This document shows positions 29,631 to 39,200 of a DNA stretch of 64,000 bases, one piece after another. Source of the DNA: JAWXUD01 sp044432945 (GTDB lineage Bacteria > Cyanobacteriota > Vampirovibrionia > Gastranaerophilales > Gastranaerophilaceae); assembly GCA_044432945.1 (NCBI GenBank), contig JAWXUD010000001.1:60747-124746 (forward strand), given 5' to 3'. The number at the start of each line of letters is the position of its first letter. The stretch's first letter is position 1. Position numbers and translations under genes: made by a program. Below the pieces are notes generated by a model. That model was given only the letters and a program-made list of their open reading frames with translations, was not told where the DNA came from and ran no database searches.

Positions 29631-30755
29631 ATGTATGATAAATTTTCTGATGAATTAAAAAAACTTGAAGAACAATCGCATTTACGTGAAGTCAAAAAGA
29701 TTACTTTTAAAGATGAAAAATATATTGAATATAACGGGGCAAAGCTTTTAAACCTTTCTTCTAATAATTATTTAGGCTTTGGCGATAATTCATCTATTAC
29801 AAAAGAGTTTTTGTCTGAAGTCAATACTGATTATGGCTTTGGAAGTACCTCTGCTCGCCTGCTTACAGGGGAATTACCTATTTATGATGAGCTAGAACAG
29901 ATTATTACAAAAGCGTTTGGCACTGAAAAATCATTAATCTTTAATAGTGGATATCATGCTAATGTTGGGATTATGAGTTCAATTTGTGGGCTTGGTGATG
30001 TGGTTTTTTCTGACAAGCTTAATCATGCGAGTATTATTGATGGTATGAAATTGGCTAGAGGTAAGTTTTTTCGCTATCCTCATTTGAATTATGAAAGTCT
30101 TGAGCATCAGTTGATTGAACATAGAGGTAATTACGACAAAGCTTTTATTGTCAGTGAAAGTGTTTTTAGTATGGACGGCGATCTTGCTGATTTGAAAAAA
30201 TTGGTTGAGTTAAAGCAAAAATATAATTGTATTTTGATAATTGATGAAGCACACGCATTCGGTGTTTTTGGCGAAAAAGGCTTGGGATTGTGCGAAAAAA
30301 CGAGCTTGATAAGCGAAATTGATTTAATTGTTGGAACTTTTGGCAAAGCAATCGGTTCGGTTGGGGCTTTTGCTACTGGTAAAAAAGTTTTAATTAAGTA
30401 TTTTATCAACAAAGCTCGCTCTTTTATATTTTCAACAGCTTTGGCTCCAATAAATATTGCGTTCTCAAAATGGATTATCGAAAAAAAATTGCCTGAAACT
30501 AAGCTAGAACGTCAAAATATGTTGGCGTTAGCACAAGAATTTGGTAGTGATAGTCATATTATTCCAATAATTGTTGGTTCAAACTTTGATACAATTGAAC
30601 TTTGTCAAAAATTGTTAGAAAATGGTTATTTTACATTGCCGATTAGACCACCGACAGTAAAGGAAGGAACTTCGAGGATTAGAATTTCTTTAACTACGCA
30701 GATAAAAAGAGAGGATTTAGTAAAATTATGCAACATCATTGGCTTAGCAAACTAG
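29631..30755 (+). CDS. bioF: 8-amino-7-oxononanoate synthase
   Basis: 374 residues from ATG 29631 (MYDKFSDELKKLEEQ), which fits family N-termini; an ATG at 29604 adds nine non-conserved residues. PLP enzyme joining pimeloyl-ACP and alanine in biotin synthesis. Seen: NLSSNNYLGFG, the glycine-rich GSTSARLLTGE, SVFSMDGDLADL, the Asp loop LIIDEAHAFGVFGEKGLG and the PLP lysine in GTFGKAIGSVGAF. No clear ribosome site. First gene of a bioF-bioG-bioC operon with overlapping frames. The other biotin genes (bioA, bioD, bioB) are not in the window. Confidence 0.92.
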   Translation: MYDKFSDELKKLEEQSHLREVKKITFKDEKYIEYNGAKLLNLSSNNYLGFGDNSSITKEFLSEVNTDYGFGSTSARLLTGELPIYDELEQIITKAFGTEKSLIFNSGYHANVGIMSSICGLGDVVFSDKLNHASIIDGMKLARGKFFRYPHLNYESLEHQLIEHRGNYDKAFIVSESVFSMDGDLADLKKLVELKQKYNCILIIDEAHAFGVFGEKGLGLCEKTSLISEIDLIVGTFGKAIGSVGAFATGKKVLIKYFINKARSFIFSTALAPINIAFSKWIIEKKLPETKLERQNMLALAQEFGSDSHIIPIIVGSNFDTIELCQKLLENGYFTLPIRPPTVKEGTSRIRISLTTQIKREDLVKLCNIIGLAN

Positions 30756-31405
30756 AAGATAATAAAAAATTGATAATATTTTTTAACGGATTTGGTTTCG
30801 ATTACAAACCCTTTGAATTCTTAAATTGTCAGGGTTTTGACGTTTTAGTTTTTAGCGATTATAGGGATTTGGATTTGAGGATTAATCTAAAATCTGATTT
30901 GAAAAATTATGATGAAATAAATCTGATTGGTTGGTCCATGGGGGTTTTAATAGCGTTTTTATTGCGAGATGAACTCCCTGAAATCGCTAGAAAAATTGCG
31001 ATTAATGGAACAATAAAGCCCGTTGACAACCGTTTAGGAATTCCTAAAAAAGTTTTTGAACTTTCTGTTAATCAAGCAAAAATCGGATTTGATGATAAAT
31101 TTTATGATTATACCTACGATAGCGAAGTCGACTATGCACGATATAAGCAAAACCCTATCTTGCGTTCATTGAAAGATTGTGCGACTGAGTTACTGTTTCT
31201 AGATGAACTCGTCAAAAATACTAAAATTGATTATGAAACATTCTATGACAAAGCTCTAGTTAGTTCACTTGATACGATTATGCCAGCTAAAAATCAAATT
31301 AATTTCCATAACCAGAATAATATTCCATACTTGGAACTTGAATGCGGGCATTTTCCGTATTATAATTTTAAAAACTGGGACGAAATAATAAAATTATGCA
31401 AATAA
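30728..31405 (+). CDS. bioG: Pimeloyl-ACP methyl ester carboxylesterase, BioG type (DUF452)
   Basis: 225 residues, starting inside the bioF 3' end (28-base overlap). Alpha/beta hydrolase that removes the methyl ester from pimeloyl-ACP methyl ester and ends the BioC-BioH/BioG chain extension. Typical BioG features: IIFFNGFGFDY near the N-terminus, the nucleophile elbow GWSMGV (Ser at ~76), and the catalytic His in CGHFPYYNF near the end. Placed between bioF and bioC as in other BioG genomes. Cytosolic. Confidence 0.88.
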   Translation: MQHHWLSKLEDNKKLIIFFNGFGFDYKPFEFLNCQGFDVLVFSDYRDLDLRINLKSDLKNYDEINLIGWSMGVLIAFLLRDELPEIARKIAINGTIKPVDNRLGIPKKVFELSVNQAKIGFDDKFYDYTYDSEVDYARYKQNPILRSLKDCATELLFLDELVKNTKIDYETFYDKALVSSLDTIMPAKNQINFHNQNNIPYLELECGHFPYYNFKNWDEIIKLCK

Positions 31406-32133
31406 ATCCTCAATTAATTAAGCAACAATTTAAAAAAAGTATGGATAAGTACGGTGCTAAAGCAATTGTACAAAAAAATCTTGCTATAAAACTTGTTGAT
31501 GAGCTGATGGAGTTCGGTCTTGAGTTTGACACTATATTAGAATTGGGTTGTGGGACAGGGTTTTTAACTCAAGAGATTGCTGAAAAATTAAACTTTTCAA
31601 CTTATTATACGAATGATTTAATTGAACAGTCGAAAAAATATGTTGATAAGATTTTACCAGAAAACATTTTTATATGTGGTAACGCTCAAAGGATTAAGCC
31701 ACCTAAAAATATGGATTTAATTGTGTCTAATGCGATGTTTCAGTGGTTTACAAGTTTGGAAAAAATTAGTGAGCATTATTCAAAATTGCTTAATAAACAA
31801 GGGATTTTAGCATTTTCAACTTTTGCACCCGAAAATTTTTGCGAAATTCGTGATTTAACAGGGCTTAGTTTGAAATATAAAACGGTTGCAGAGATTGAGA
31901 AAGAGATTTCTGGCGGATTTAGGATTATTAAATCACTTCAGTATCAAGAAATTTTAGAGTTTAATACCCCTTTAGAATTGCTTGCTCATATGAAAAATAC
32001 TGGGGTTAACTCGCTTTCAAATAGTAATTTGACGTTTAAAGAGGTTAAAAAGTTTTGTGATAATTATAAAGAAAAATTCCCGCAAATAACTTTGACCTAT
32101 GTGCCAATGATTATAATCGCTCAGAAGATATAA
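31396..32133 (+). CDS. bioC: Malonyl-ACP O-methyltransferase
   Basis: 245 residues, overlapping bioG by 10 bases. SAM-dependent methyltransferase that caps malonyl-ACP so that fatty acid synthesis can build the pimeloyl chain. Visible: the N-terminal FKKSMDKYGAKAIVQKNLA (family 'F..A...YD..A..Q' opening), the SAM motif ILELGCGTGFLTQ, and IVSNAMFQWF, a conserved BioC element. Cytosolic, last gene of the bioFGC operon. No bioZ or bioH is seen, consistent with the BioC/BioG route. Confidence 0.9.
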   Translation: MQINPQLIKQQFKKSMDKYGAKAIVQKNLAIKLVDELMEFGLEFDTILELGCGTGFLTQEIAEKLNFSTYYTNDLIEQSKKYVDKILPENIFICGNAQRIKPPKNMDLIVSNAMFQWFTSLEKISEHYSKLLNKQGILAFSTFAPENFCEIRDLTGLSLKYKTVAEIEKEISGGFRIIKSLQYQEILEFNTPLELLAHMKNTGVNSLSNSNLTFKEVKKFCDNYKEKFPQITLTYVPMIIIAQKI

Positions 32134-32235
32134 AATAAATCAATCCTTTTAAGTATTCTAATTTGTAACGAAAAATAATAAAATGTTTACATAGTACCAT
32201 GTTTATTATTTCATGTTTGTATAGAGGTGAGAAAA

Positions 32236-32880
32236 TTGTCAAATAATTATGAAAACTTCGATAATTCAGAAACTTCGGCGAGAAAATCTGCTTTAATTCA
32301 AGAGCGTGTTGGCTTGGTTTCTACGCATATGTATAAACAATTTTTGGATTATCAACATGCAAATGTAAACACAAATGATATTTTTTATAGAATGTTAGAT
32401 AATTTGCAAATTGTTACTGACACATTGAAAGAATCTTTTTCTTCAAGAAATATCACTACGCAAAACATTTATGTGGATACTGATCCGCAAAAATCTGTAG
32501 CAATTGTAAATATACTTTGGCATAAAATTAGCTTTACTACTCGCTGTAATTATCAACCTCAAGCACTTTATCGTGATGGCGGGCAACATTTATTCTCAAG
32601 TAGAATTATGGCTATAAAAGGCAATTATTATGAGATTATGAAAGATGTTACAGATCATGATGAAGAAATGATTAAATTATTAGATAACGAAATCGCTTCG
32701 TTATTTATACCTGCTGAGCCTAGCAAAAATTCGATTATGAAAATTCGTCATCTGCCTAATCGTGAGTTTTATTTAAATCAAATGGATAGTCCACGTGAAT
32801 TTATCCTAAAAGTTGTCGAAACGATTTGTGGTGGTGGATTTTATCACGAAGAGGGTGCTAGGAAAAGTTTTAACATTTAA
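32236..32880 (+). CDS. Conserved-looking protein of unknown function
   Basis: 214 residues from TTG 32236, eight bases after AGAGGTGAG; a GTG at 32227 would overlap the ribosome site. No signal peptide or membrane segment. Mixed helix/strand with 'ILWHKISFTTRCNYQPQALY', 'SRIMAIKGNYYEIMKDVTDH' and a Gly-rich end 'VETICGGGFYHEEGARKSFN'. I recognise no domain. Single gene with its own hairpin terminator, following the biotin operon by about 100 bases. Confidence 0.75.
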   Translation: MSNNYENFDNSETSARKSALIQERVGLVSTHMYKQFLDYQHANVNTNDIFYRMLDNLQIVTDTLKESFSSRNITTQNIYVDTDPQKSVAIVNILWHKISFTTRCNYQPQALYRDGGQHLFSSRIMAIKGNYYEIMKDVTDHDEEMIKLLDNEIASLFIPAEPSKNSIMKIRHLPNREFYLNQMDSPREFILKVVETICGGGFYHEEGARKSFNI

Positions 32881-32911
32881 CCCTTTAAATTTTATCGAAA
32901 AAGGCAAAAAA

Positions 32912-32935
32912 AAGCCACGCTATATGCGTTGGCTT
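32912..32935 (+). terminator. Hairpin after the gene at 32236
   Basis: AAGCCACGC and GCG(T)TGGCTT form a stem with a TATAT loop and one bulge; preceded by A8. The T tract is short, so termination strength is uncertain. Confidence 0.55.
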
Positions 32936-33053
32936 AAACAATAATCTTGGGAGGAGATTTGGGGATAGTTGTACATGCATGATATGACAAGCATGAAAGA
33001 TTGAACCATTTTAAAAAAAAATTGTTACATTTCTTCATACCTCCTCGGTTTTG

Positions 33054-33062
33054 TGGTATAAT
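33054..33062 (+). promoter_or_regulatory. Extended -10 promoter for aroQ
   Basis: TGG-TATAAT at 33054-33062, 19 bases before the aroQ ATG, with a weak TTCATA -35 at a 17-base spacing. The short leader carries a good AGAGGTGATAGTT ribosome site. Confidence 0.6.
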
Positions 33063-33081
33063 TGTTCTAGAGGTGATAGTT

Positions 33082-33525
33082 ATGAAAATTTTGATAATAA
33101 ACGGTGCAAATATGAATATGCTTGGGGTTAGAGAGCCAGAAAAATATGGCGACATGACTTTATTGGATCTAGAAAAAGAACTGCACGCTTTTTCTTTTGA
33201 GTTAGGAATTAATATAGAAACCTTTCAAAGTAATTTTGAAGGCGAAATTATAGGCAAAATACATAGTTCATTGGTAGAATTTGATGGAATAGTGATTAAT
33301 GCAGGAGCTTTTACTCACACAAGTTTAGCGATTGCAGACGCCATTACTTCAGTTTCTAAGCCAACAATTGAAGTGCATATGACAAATATCTATAAGCGTG
33401 AAGAGTTTAGGCACAAATCTTTTATTGCACCAGTAAGTTTGGCACAAATCTCAGGATTTGGTGTCAACGGTTACAAATTAGCACTTCGTGGATTAGTTGA
33501 ACATTTAGATTGCAAAAATAAATAA
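33082..33525 (+). CDS. aroQ: 3-dehydroquinate dehydratase, type II
   Basis: 147 residues from ATG 33082, usual for the dodecameric type II enzyme. Third step of the shikimate pathway: dehydroquinate to dehydroshikimate. Active-site loop NGANMNMLGVREPEKYG with Arg17 and Tyr22, then FQSNFEGEIIGKI, VINAGAFTHTS and EVHMTNIYKREEFRHKS with the catalytic His. Two normally fixed positions differ (NGPN is NGAN; SNHEG is SNFEG). An in-frame extension to 33001 is rejected because the promoter lies inside it. aroF is at 49.5 kb. Confidence 0.94.
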   Translation: MKILIINGANMNMLGVREPEKYGDMTLLDLEKELHAFSFELGINIETFQSNFEGEIIGKIHSSLVEFDGIVINAGAFTHTSLAIADAITSVSKPTIEVHMTNIYKREEFRHKSFIAPVSLAQISGFGVNGYKLALRGLVEHLDCKNK

Positions 33526-33545
33526 TAAAAACGATAAAAAATGAA

Positions 33546-33899
33546 TTATTTAACAAATTCGTTTATAAAAGAACCTTGAGAAGTTGCAGCAGCTTCGTAA
33601 GGATTTTCGTGTCCTGCTTTTACATATTGTTGATAAGCTTGTTCAAAATATTCCATAGCAGCAGCGGCAGCTTTCGGATTTTCTTGTAAAATTTTCAGGT
33701 CATTTTCGATATTATCACCTGTGAAGACTAGTGAACGACCTGCTGTATCTACGTTTGGAAGTTCTTGTGATTTTTGAGCAACAGAATCTTCTGCGTTAGC
33801 CTCAAAATCATGAGCCAATTCAGATTTTACCTGTTCAATTTTTTGTGGTTGCTGAGGAATATTTGCTCCTCTGCCATTGTTTGGAATATCGTTCATCAT
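33546..33899 (-). CDS. Small acidic Gln/Asn-rich protein, unknown
   Basis: 117 residues, ATG 33899 after GAGGATGTCATT. N-terminal half is disordered and polar (NNGRGANIPQQPQKIEQVKS). The C-terminal half is helical (LKILQENPKAAAAAMEYFEQ, YVKAGHENPYEAAATSQGSF). No signal peptide or membrane segment and no family I recognise. Convergent with aroQ (20 bases between stops). An upstream AT-rich region of ~270 bases separates it from the ABC ATPase gene and holds both promoters but no other gene. Confidence 0.72.
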   Translation of the reverse strand: MMNDIPNNGRGANIPQQPQKIEQVKSELAHDFEANAEDSVAQKSQELPNVDTAGRSLVFTGDNIENDLKILQENPKAAAAAMEYFEQAYQQYVKAGHENPYEAAATSQGSFINEFVK

Positions 33900-34170
33900 A
33901 ATGACATCCTCTTTTCTTTCTTATAGCGACATGCTATAATTTACTCTTAAAATTCGCATTTTGTTATATAAAACACAAACAGATTTTTTTTTGCTAGTTT
34001 TGGCTAAAAAAATTACAAAAATTAATATATTTTTCTAATCTTCTTATTTATGTTATATTTTAGATGCAAAGAATTTTACAAAATTTGTATAAACTTATTA
34101 TATAAATTGTATAACATTAATTTCAAATTAGCAATAGGAAATTTGATTAATTTTTTAAAAGGATATAAAA

Positions 34171-35175
34171 ATGAGCGATGTTTTATTAAAAGACATAACA
34201 AAAGTTTATGATAATAAAAATAGGGTTATAGACAATGTTAGCCTTGAAATAAAAGACAAAGAATTTTTGGTTTTAGTCGGAGCTTCTGGTTGTGGCAAAT
34301 CTACTTTGCTTAGAATGATAGCTGGTCTTGAAGAAATTTCTGATGGCGAAATTTATATTGATAAAAAAAAGGTTAATGATGTACACCCAAAAGATAGAGA
34401 CATTGCTTTTGTCTTTCAAAGTTATGCATTATACCCTCATATGAGTGTAAGAGAAAATATTGCGTTTGGTTTGAAAATGCGAAAATTTGATAAAAAATAT
34501 ATCGATGAAAAAGTTGCAGAGGCTTCTGAAATTTTGGATTTAAAAGATTTGTTGGATAGAAAACCTAAGCAATTATCTGGAGGACAGCGTCAGCGTGTAG
34601 CTTTGGGGCGTGCAATTGTGCGTAATCCTAAAGTATTTTTGATGGACGAGCCTTTATCGAATTTAGATGCAAAATTAAGAGTTCAAATGCGTTCTGAGAT
34701 AAAAAAATTACATGAAAAACTACAGACGACTTTTATTTATGTAACTCATGATCAAACAGAGGCATTAACTATGGGGGATAGAATTGTTGTTTTAGATAAA
34801 GGTGTTATACAGCAAGTTGGCAGTCCGAAAAATATATACGAAAACCCGCAAAACGTTTTTGTTGCGGGCTTCGTGGGTTCTCCTCAAATGAATTTTATCG
34901 AAGGTAAAAATATGCCATTTGAAACACCACTAAATAGCATTGTTGGAATTCGTCCTGAAAAAATGGTCAATAATGGTGCTTTGAAAATGAGTGTCAAAGT
35001 TGATATAGTTGAGCTTTTAGGTAGTGAGAAAATCGCTTATTTTTATATTGCTGATACAAAATGCAGTGCAAAATTACCAGCAGACTTTGACCTCAAAGAG
35101 AGTTTGGAATTAAGTATTAATCAAGAAGATATTTATTACTTTGATAAAAATACGACTGAAAGAATTTATCAGTAA
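34171..35175 (+). CDS. Sugar-type ABC transporter ATPase (UgpC/MsmK/MalK family)
   Basis: 334 residues. Energises import through CUT1-type ABC permeases. Walker A GASGCGKST, Q-loop FVFQSYALYPHMSV, signature LSGGQRQRVALGRA, Walker B VFLMDEPLSNLDAKLR and H-loop YVTHDQTEALT. A C-terminal OB-fold regulatory domain (~235-334, with GIRPEKM) is characteristic of MalK/UgpC. No permease or binding protein genes adjoin it, so it probably serves several importers, as MsmK does. A good AAAAGGATATAAAA ribosome site precedes the ATG. The last seven bases overlap a minus-strand small gene. Confidence 0.92.
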   Translation: MSDVLLKDITKVYDNKNRVIDNVSLEIKDKEFLVLVGASGCGKSTLLRMIAGLEEISDGEIYIDKKKVNDVHPKDRDIAFVFQSYALYPHMSVRENIAFGLKMRKFDKKYIDEKVAEASEILDLKDLLDRKPKQLSGGQRQRVALGRAIVRNPKVFLMDEPLSNLDAKLRVQMRSEIKKLHEKLQTTFIYVTHDQTEALTMGDRIVVLDKGVIQQVGSPKNIYENPQNVFVAGFVGSPQMNFIEGKNMPFETPLNSIVGIRPEKMVNNGALKMSVKVDIVELLGSEKIAYFYIADTKCSAKLPADFDLKESLELSINQEDIYYFDKNTTERIYQ

Positions 35176-35357
35176 TCTTTTTCATATTTATCGTCTACCC
35201 AAATTACAGTCATAGGTTGTTTTTTAGGGGCAAACGGATTATAAAAATCAATATCTATTGATGTATTTTTTAACATCTCATCATAAGATTTGATTTTATC
35301 TATTAATTTTTGCGTAAAATTTAATAATTTCAAAACTTTTTTCCTATCCATATCCAC
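35169..35357 (-). CDS. Small protein of unknown function
   Basis: 62 residues from GTG 35357, or 60 from ATG 35351; no clear ribosome site. Helical N-terminus (RKKVLKLLNFTQKLIDKIKS) then 'DFYNPFAPKKQPMTVIWVDD' and an acidic/Tyr end. Convergent with the ABC ATPase and overlapping its stop by seven bases. The composition looks coding and no other gene occupies 35176-35500, but evidence is limited. Confidence 0.5.
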   Translation of the reverse strand: MDMDRKKVLKLLNFTQKLIDKIKSYDEMLKNTSIDIDFYNPFAPKKQPMTVIWVDDKYEKDY

Positions 35358-35501
35358 ACATTCATTATTAATTATTTATTGGCACAAAAAACCCCTAAAA
35401 TTAATAATGTTTTTTCAAATATAATCACCCGTTTGTCTAATTTGTCTAGCTAATTGTATTTTCTTTTAATTAAAAATAATAATCTAAAAAAGGAGAAAAT
35501 T

Positions 35502-36083
35502 ATGTTTAATAAAGAAAAAATCAGAGGGACACAAACAGAACGAAATTTAATTAATTCTTTTGCGGGTGAATCGCAGGCTCGTAATCGTTATACTTATTTT
35601 GCAAAATTAGCAAAAAAAGAAGGATATGAGCAGATAGCAGCTATTTTTTTAGAGACAGCTGAACAGGAAAAAGAACACGCAAAATTGTTTTATGATTTTA
35701 TACCAGCTGGTCATTTAGAAGTTAGTGCTTATTACCCTTTTATGCTAGGGACTACTGAAGAAAACCTTGAAAGTGCTGCTGCTGGTGAACATGAAGAGTG
35801 GGACGTGCTTTATGTTAAGGGTGAACAAGATGCTTTAGAAGAAGGATTTGTTGAAATCGCAGAAACTTTCAAGCAGGTTCGCCATGCTGAAATCCATCAT
35901 GAAAGACGTTATTTGAGGTTGTTAGAACAAGTGCGAAACAAAACTGTTTTTCATAAAGATTATGAAGCTGAGTGGGTTTGTCGTGAGTGTGGCTACGTTA
36001 TTATTGGCAAATCAGCTCCTGAAAAATGTCCTAATTGTCATCACCCACAAGCATATTATCAATTGCTATGTGAAGAATTTTAG
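35502..36083 (+). CDS. Rubrerythrin
   Basis: 193 residues from ATG 35502, seven bases after AAAAGGAG. Reduces hydrogen peroxide in anaerobes using a di-iron site and a rubredoxin centre. N-terminal ferritin-like domain (GTQTERNLINSFAGESQARN; ETAEQEKEHAKLF; a second EIAETFKQVRHAEIHHERRY iron-binding helix pair). C-terminal rubredoxin domain with CRECGY and CPNCHH. Cytosolic. Terminator at 36096. Together with ferritin it points to an anaerobe defending against oxygen. Confidence 0.95.
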   Translation: MFNKEKIRGTQTERNLINSFAGESQARNRYTYFAKLAKKEGYEQIAAIFLETAEQEKEHAKLFYDFIPAGHLEVSAYYPFMLGTTEENLESAAAGEHEEWDVLYVKGEQDALEEGFVEIAETFKQVRHAEIHHERRYLRLLEQVRNKTVFHKDYEAEWVCRECGYVIIGKSAPEKCPNCHHPQAYYQLLCEEF

Positions 36084-36095
36084 TATTGAAAAAAT

Positions 36096-36122
36096 ATAGC
36101 GAGGGATTTATTCCTCGCTATT
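36096..36122 (+). terminator. Terminator after rubrerythrin
   Basis: ATAGCGAGGG and CCTCGCTAT pair with a short ATTTATT loop, then a T-rich stretch (TTATCTCTTT). Confidence 0.75.
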
Positions 36123-36240
36123 ATCTCTTTACAATACTTTGAGGAGTTTTTTAATGCGAAGCTCTCGACTTAACAAATCGAAACGATTATGACAAAATAT
36201 TTGGTATTTATCTTGATTGATTATATAATGTTAGAAGAAA

Positions 36241-39200
36241 ATGGACAACGAAAAAAATACAGTATTAATAGAAAAATCTTGTGTTGTAGATGAGAAAAAT
36301 GTAGAAATCGTTGGTGAGCCAAAGGGTTTTAATAAATTTTTTACGTCTAAAAAAAGCTGTTTCTTCTATGCTTTATTGACACTTATTACTTCGATTTATG
36401 CTTGTTATTATTGGCTTGTGCCAGTAGTTGCTACTGATTTTTTAGCGAGTGGCATAGCAGAAGAACAAATTTTAGATAAAACTGGTTATAAGCTTGAGAT
36501 CATAAACCCAGTTGTTAAAACTCGTTTTTTTTCGGGTTTGGCTATTAAAGCTGATAAATTTAGGGTTTTAAATTATGATAATACTTCGGCGTTTGCCATT
36601 GAGGGGATTAATTTAGATTTTGATTGGGCTTATTTGTTGTTTAAAAAAATCAAGATAAATAATTTTTATGCCCAAAATCTTGAAACAAATTTGATATTTG
36701 ATGAGAATTCTATTTTTAAATTAGGACAATATAGTGTCGATATTAAGAATTTGGATTTGGGATTAAAGTTAAGCAAAGCGAATTTGATGATTGATAAATA
36801 CTCGATTAATCTTGATGATAAAAAACAAAACAAAATTATCAATTTGAACGGCGATTATTTTTATTCAAAAGATTTTATCCCTGAAGAACATGTTAGCTTC
36901 GCAACAAATGGTGCTTTTTATATTGATGATAAAAAATCTTTTTTTCAGCTATGCACAAATTTCGAATTGCCATTCGCTGAAACAAAGGTTGATGATTTAA
37001 AATTACATGGATATATTGCGAATTTAGATTTGTCTGATATTTCTGAATATGTAAAATACTTTTCGGAAAATAAATACAAAAAGATATCAGGGGTTGTCGA
37101 TTTAAAGTTTTTCACATCAATGATTAATTCGATGAAAAATGAAATCCATACTCAAATTACGACAAAAAACCTTGGTGTTTATGGTGCTGATTTTGTCGAT
37201 AAAATTGAATATAAAGATGAGTTGAAAGTGAATTCGATAATTAGTCTAGAAAAAAATGGTTTAAGGATTAATGAAATTTTGCTTGATGCTCAAGAGTTAA
37301 ATGTGAATATTTCGGGCTTAGTTCAAAATATAAATTCAAAAACTCCTATGCTTGATTTAGACCTTATTATCGACAAAACAAATGTTGCGAATATTTCAAA
37401 ATTGCTACCAGCTGATAGAGAAATTTCACCAGATTTTGATTTATATGCCTTAAAAGAAAATGAAATCTCTGGGAATGCTGTTGCAAATCTTAAAATCAAG
37501 GGGGATATTAAAACGCCAAAACTTATTGGTGAGGTGTTAGTTGAGAATTTTTATCTTAATAATAGATTAAAAAACGCTGATTTAGCTACAATTAAATTGT
37601 TATTCAAAGGTGATGTTGTAGATATTGACGCAACTGTACCAGTTGATAAGAAAGAAGTTGTTTTAGTTAAGGGTTCGACTGATATATATGGCGAAAAGAA
37701 TTCAGAATTAAAAATCACAAGCAGTGAAAATGTTGATTTGGCAAAAGTTCAAAGCGTGCTTAACCCCTTACATAGGATTTTAAAATTTGATATTGGACCT
37801 ATTCCTATAATGAATATTTCAGGAGTTGGCAATGTTGATATATTGGTTACTGGAAACCGCAAGACGCCGCACGTCTGGGGTGACGTCAGTTTTACGAACG
37901 TTACTGCCTCATTTTTAGATATTCATAATTTAGTCATTACAAATGGCATTGCGAGCTTGGTTTTTGATGATGAAAATGCAACTTTTATTACAAAACAAGC
38001 TGTTTTAAATGGACGTCCAGTTAGTATTAGCGGCACAAGTACGCTTGATGGGGTTATTGATTTTAAAGTAGAAGCGAATAAGCAAAGACTTGAGAACTTG
38101 CACAAAGTCGTGACGACATCGCCAATGCTTGTTGATATCCAAAAGATACTTGAACCAATTGAACATATGCAGGGCAACACAAATTTGTCGATAAACCTTA
38201 CGGGGCATATTAAAGATATTAATGATGTTGTGTTTAGAAAAAATATTTTTGCTAATGGAAAAATTCAATTACATTCTGATAAAATCAAGTTGAAAGATGT
38301 AAACACAACGGCTACTGATGTTGTTGGCGAAATTGATTTTGAAAATACTGATGCAAAGTTCGATATTTTATCAAATATAAATAAATCAAAAATCAGGCTT
38401 GATGGTAGATTAAAAGATGATAGTTGCGAGTTTAGTGCTGTTTCAAATAGGTTTCATTTATATGATTTGATAGGGTTGTTGCCCGAAAAAATAGATTTGC
38501 CGTTTTATAATGATATTAACAAACTTGATTTAGATTTTCGTGCAGAATATGTTGGAAATATTAACCAAATCGATTTGAATAAGGTTGAAGTTGATGGGAA
38601 ATTATATTCAAATTTCAAGCAAGCTAAGGATTTGAAAATCAGTAGTGGAAGCTTCAACCTCAAAAATTCTCAATTAGAAATAGTGAAACTTTCAGGCTTG
38701 TTGTCAGGTAGCCCGTTTGAGGTTAGCGGAAATTTTTCGAATATTTTTGATTTTAAAAACATAATTGCAAATGCAAAAATGCAAGCTTTTGATTTTGATA
38801 TTTCTTTATTAAATGATAAAAAAATTATCGCCTTGTTGCCAGAAAACATCAGAGAGCAGATGAAAGATTTTGCTAGATTTTCAGGAGAAACAAGTATTGC
38901 TGTTGATATAAAAAATAATAAAATCGATGGATTGTTAAAGCTAAACGATGTTAGTTTTGATAGTTTGAAACAGGGGATAAAAGTTTCGCTTCATAGTGGA
39001 AATTTAAAATTTCAAGAAAATGATTTGAAAATTTATAAACTGAATACAAATCTTGGCTTGATGCCCGTTTTGGTCAGTGGTGTCATCAAAAATGTTTTTG
39101 CAACCCCTTATTTTGACTTGTATCTTAATGCAAAACCAACACAATCTTTTTTGGATTATTGCTTCAACAACAAATTAATTTATCCAATAAAAATAAAGGG

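Noticed and set aside
32934..33155. A 73-codon minus frame over the aroQ 5' region
   Set aside because: Overlaps the aroQ promoter and start; composition is not coding-like and no ribosome site is present.
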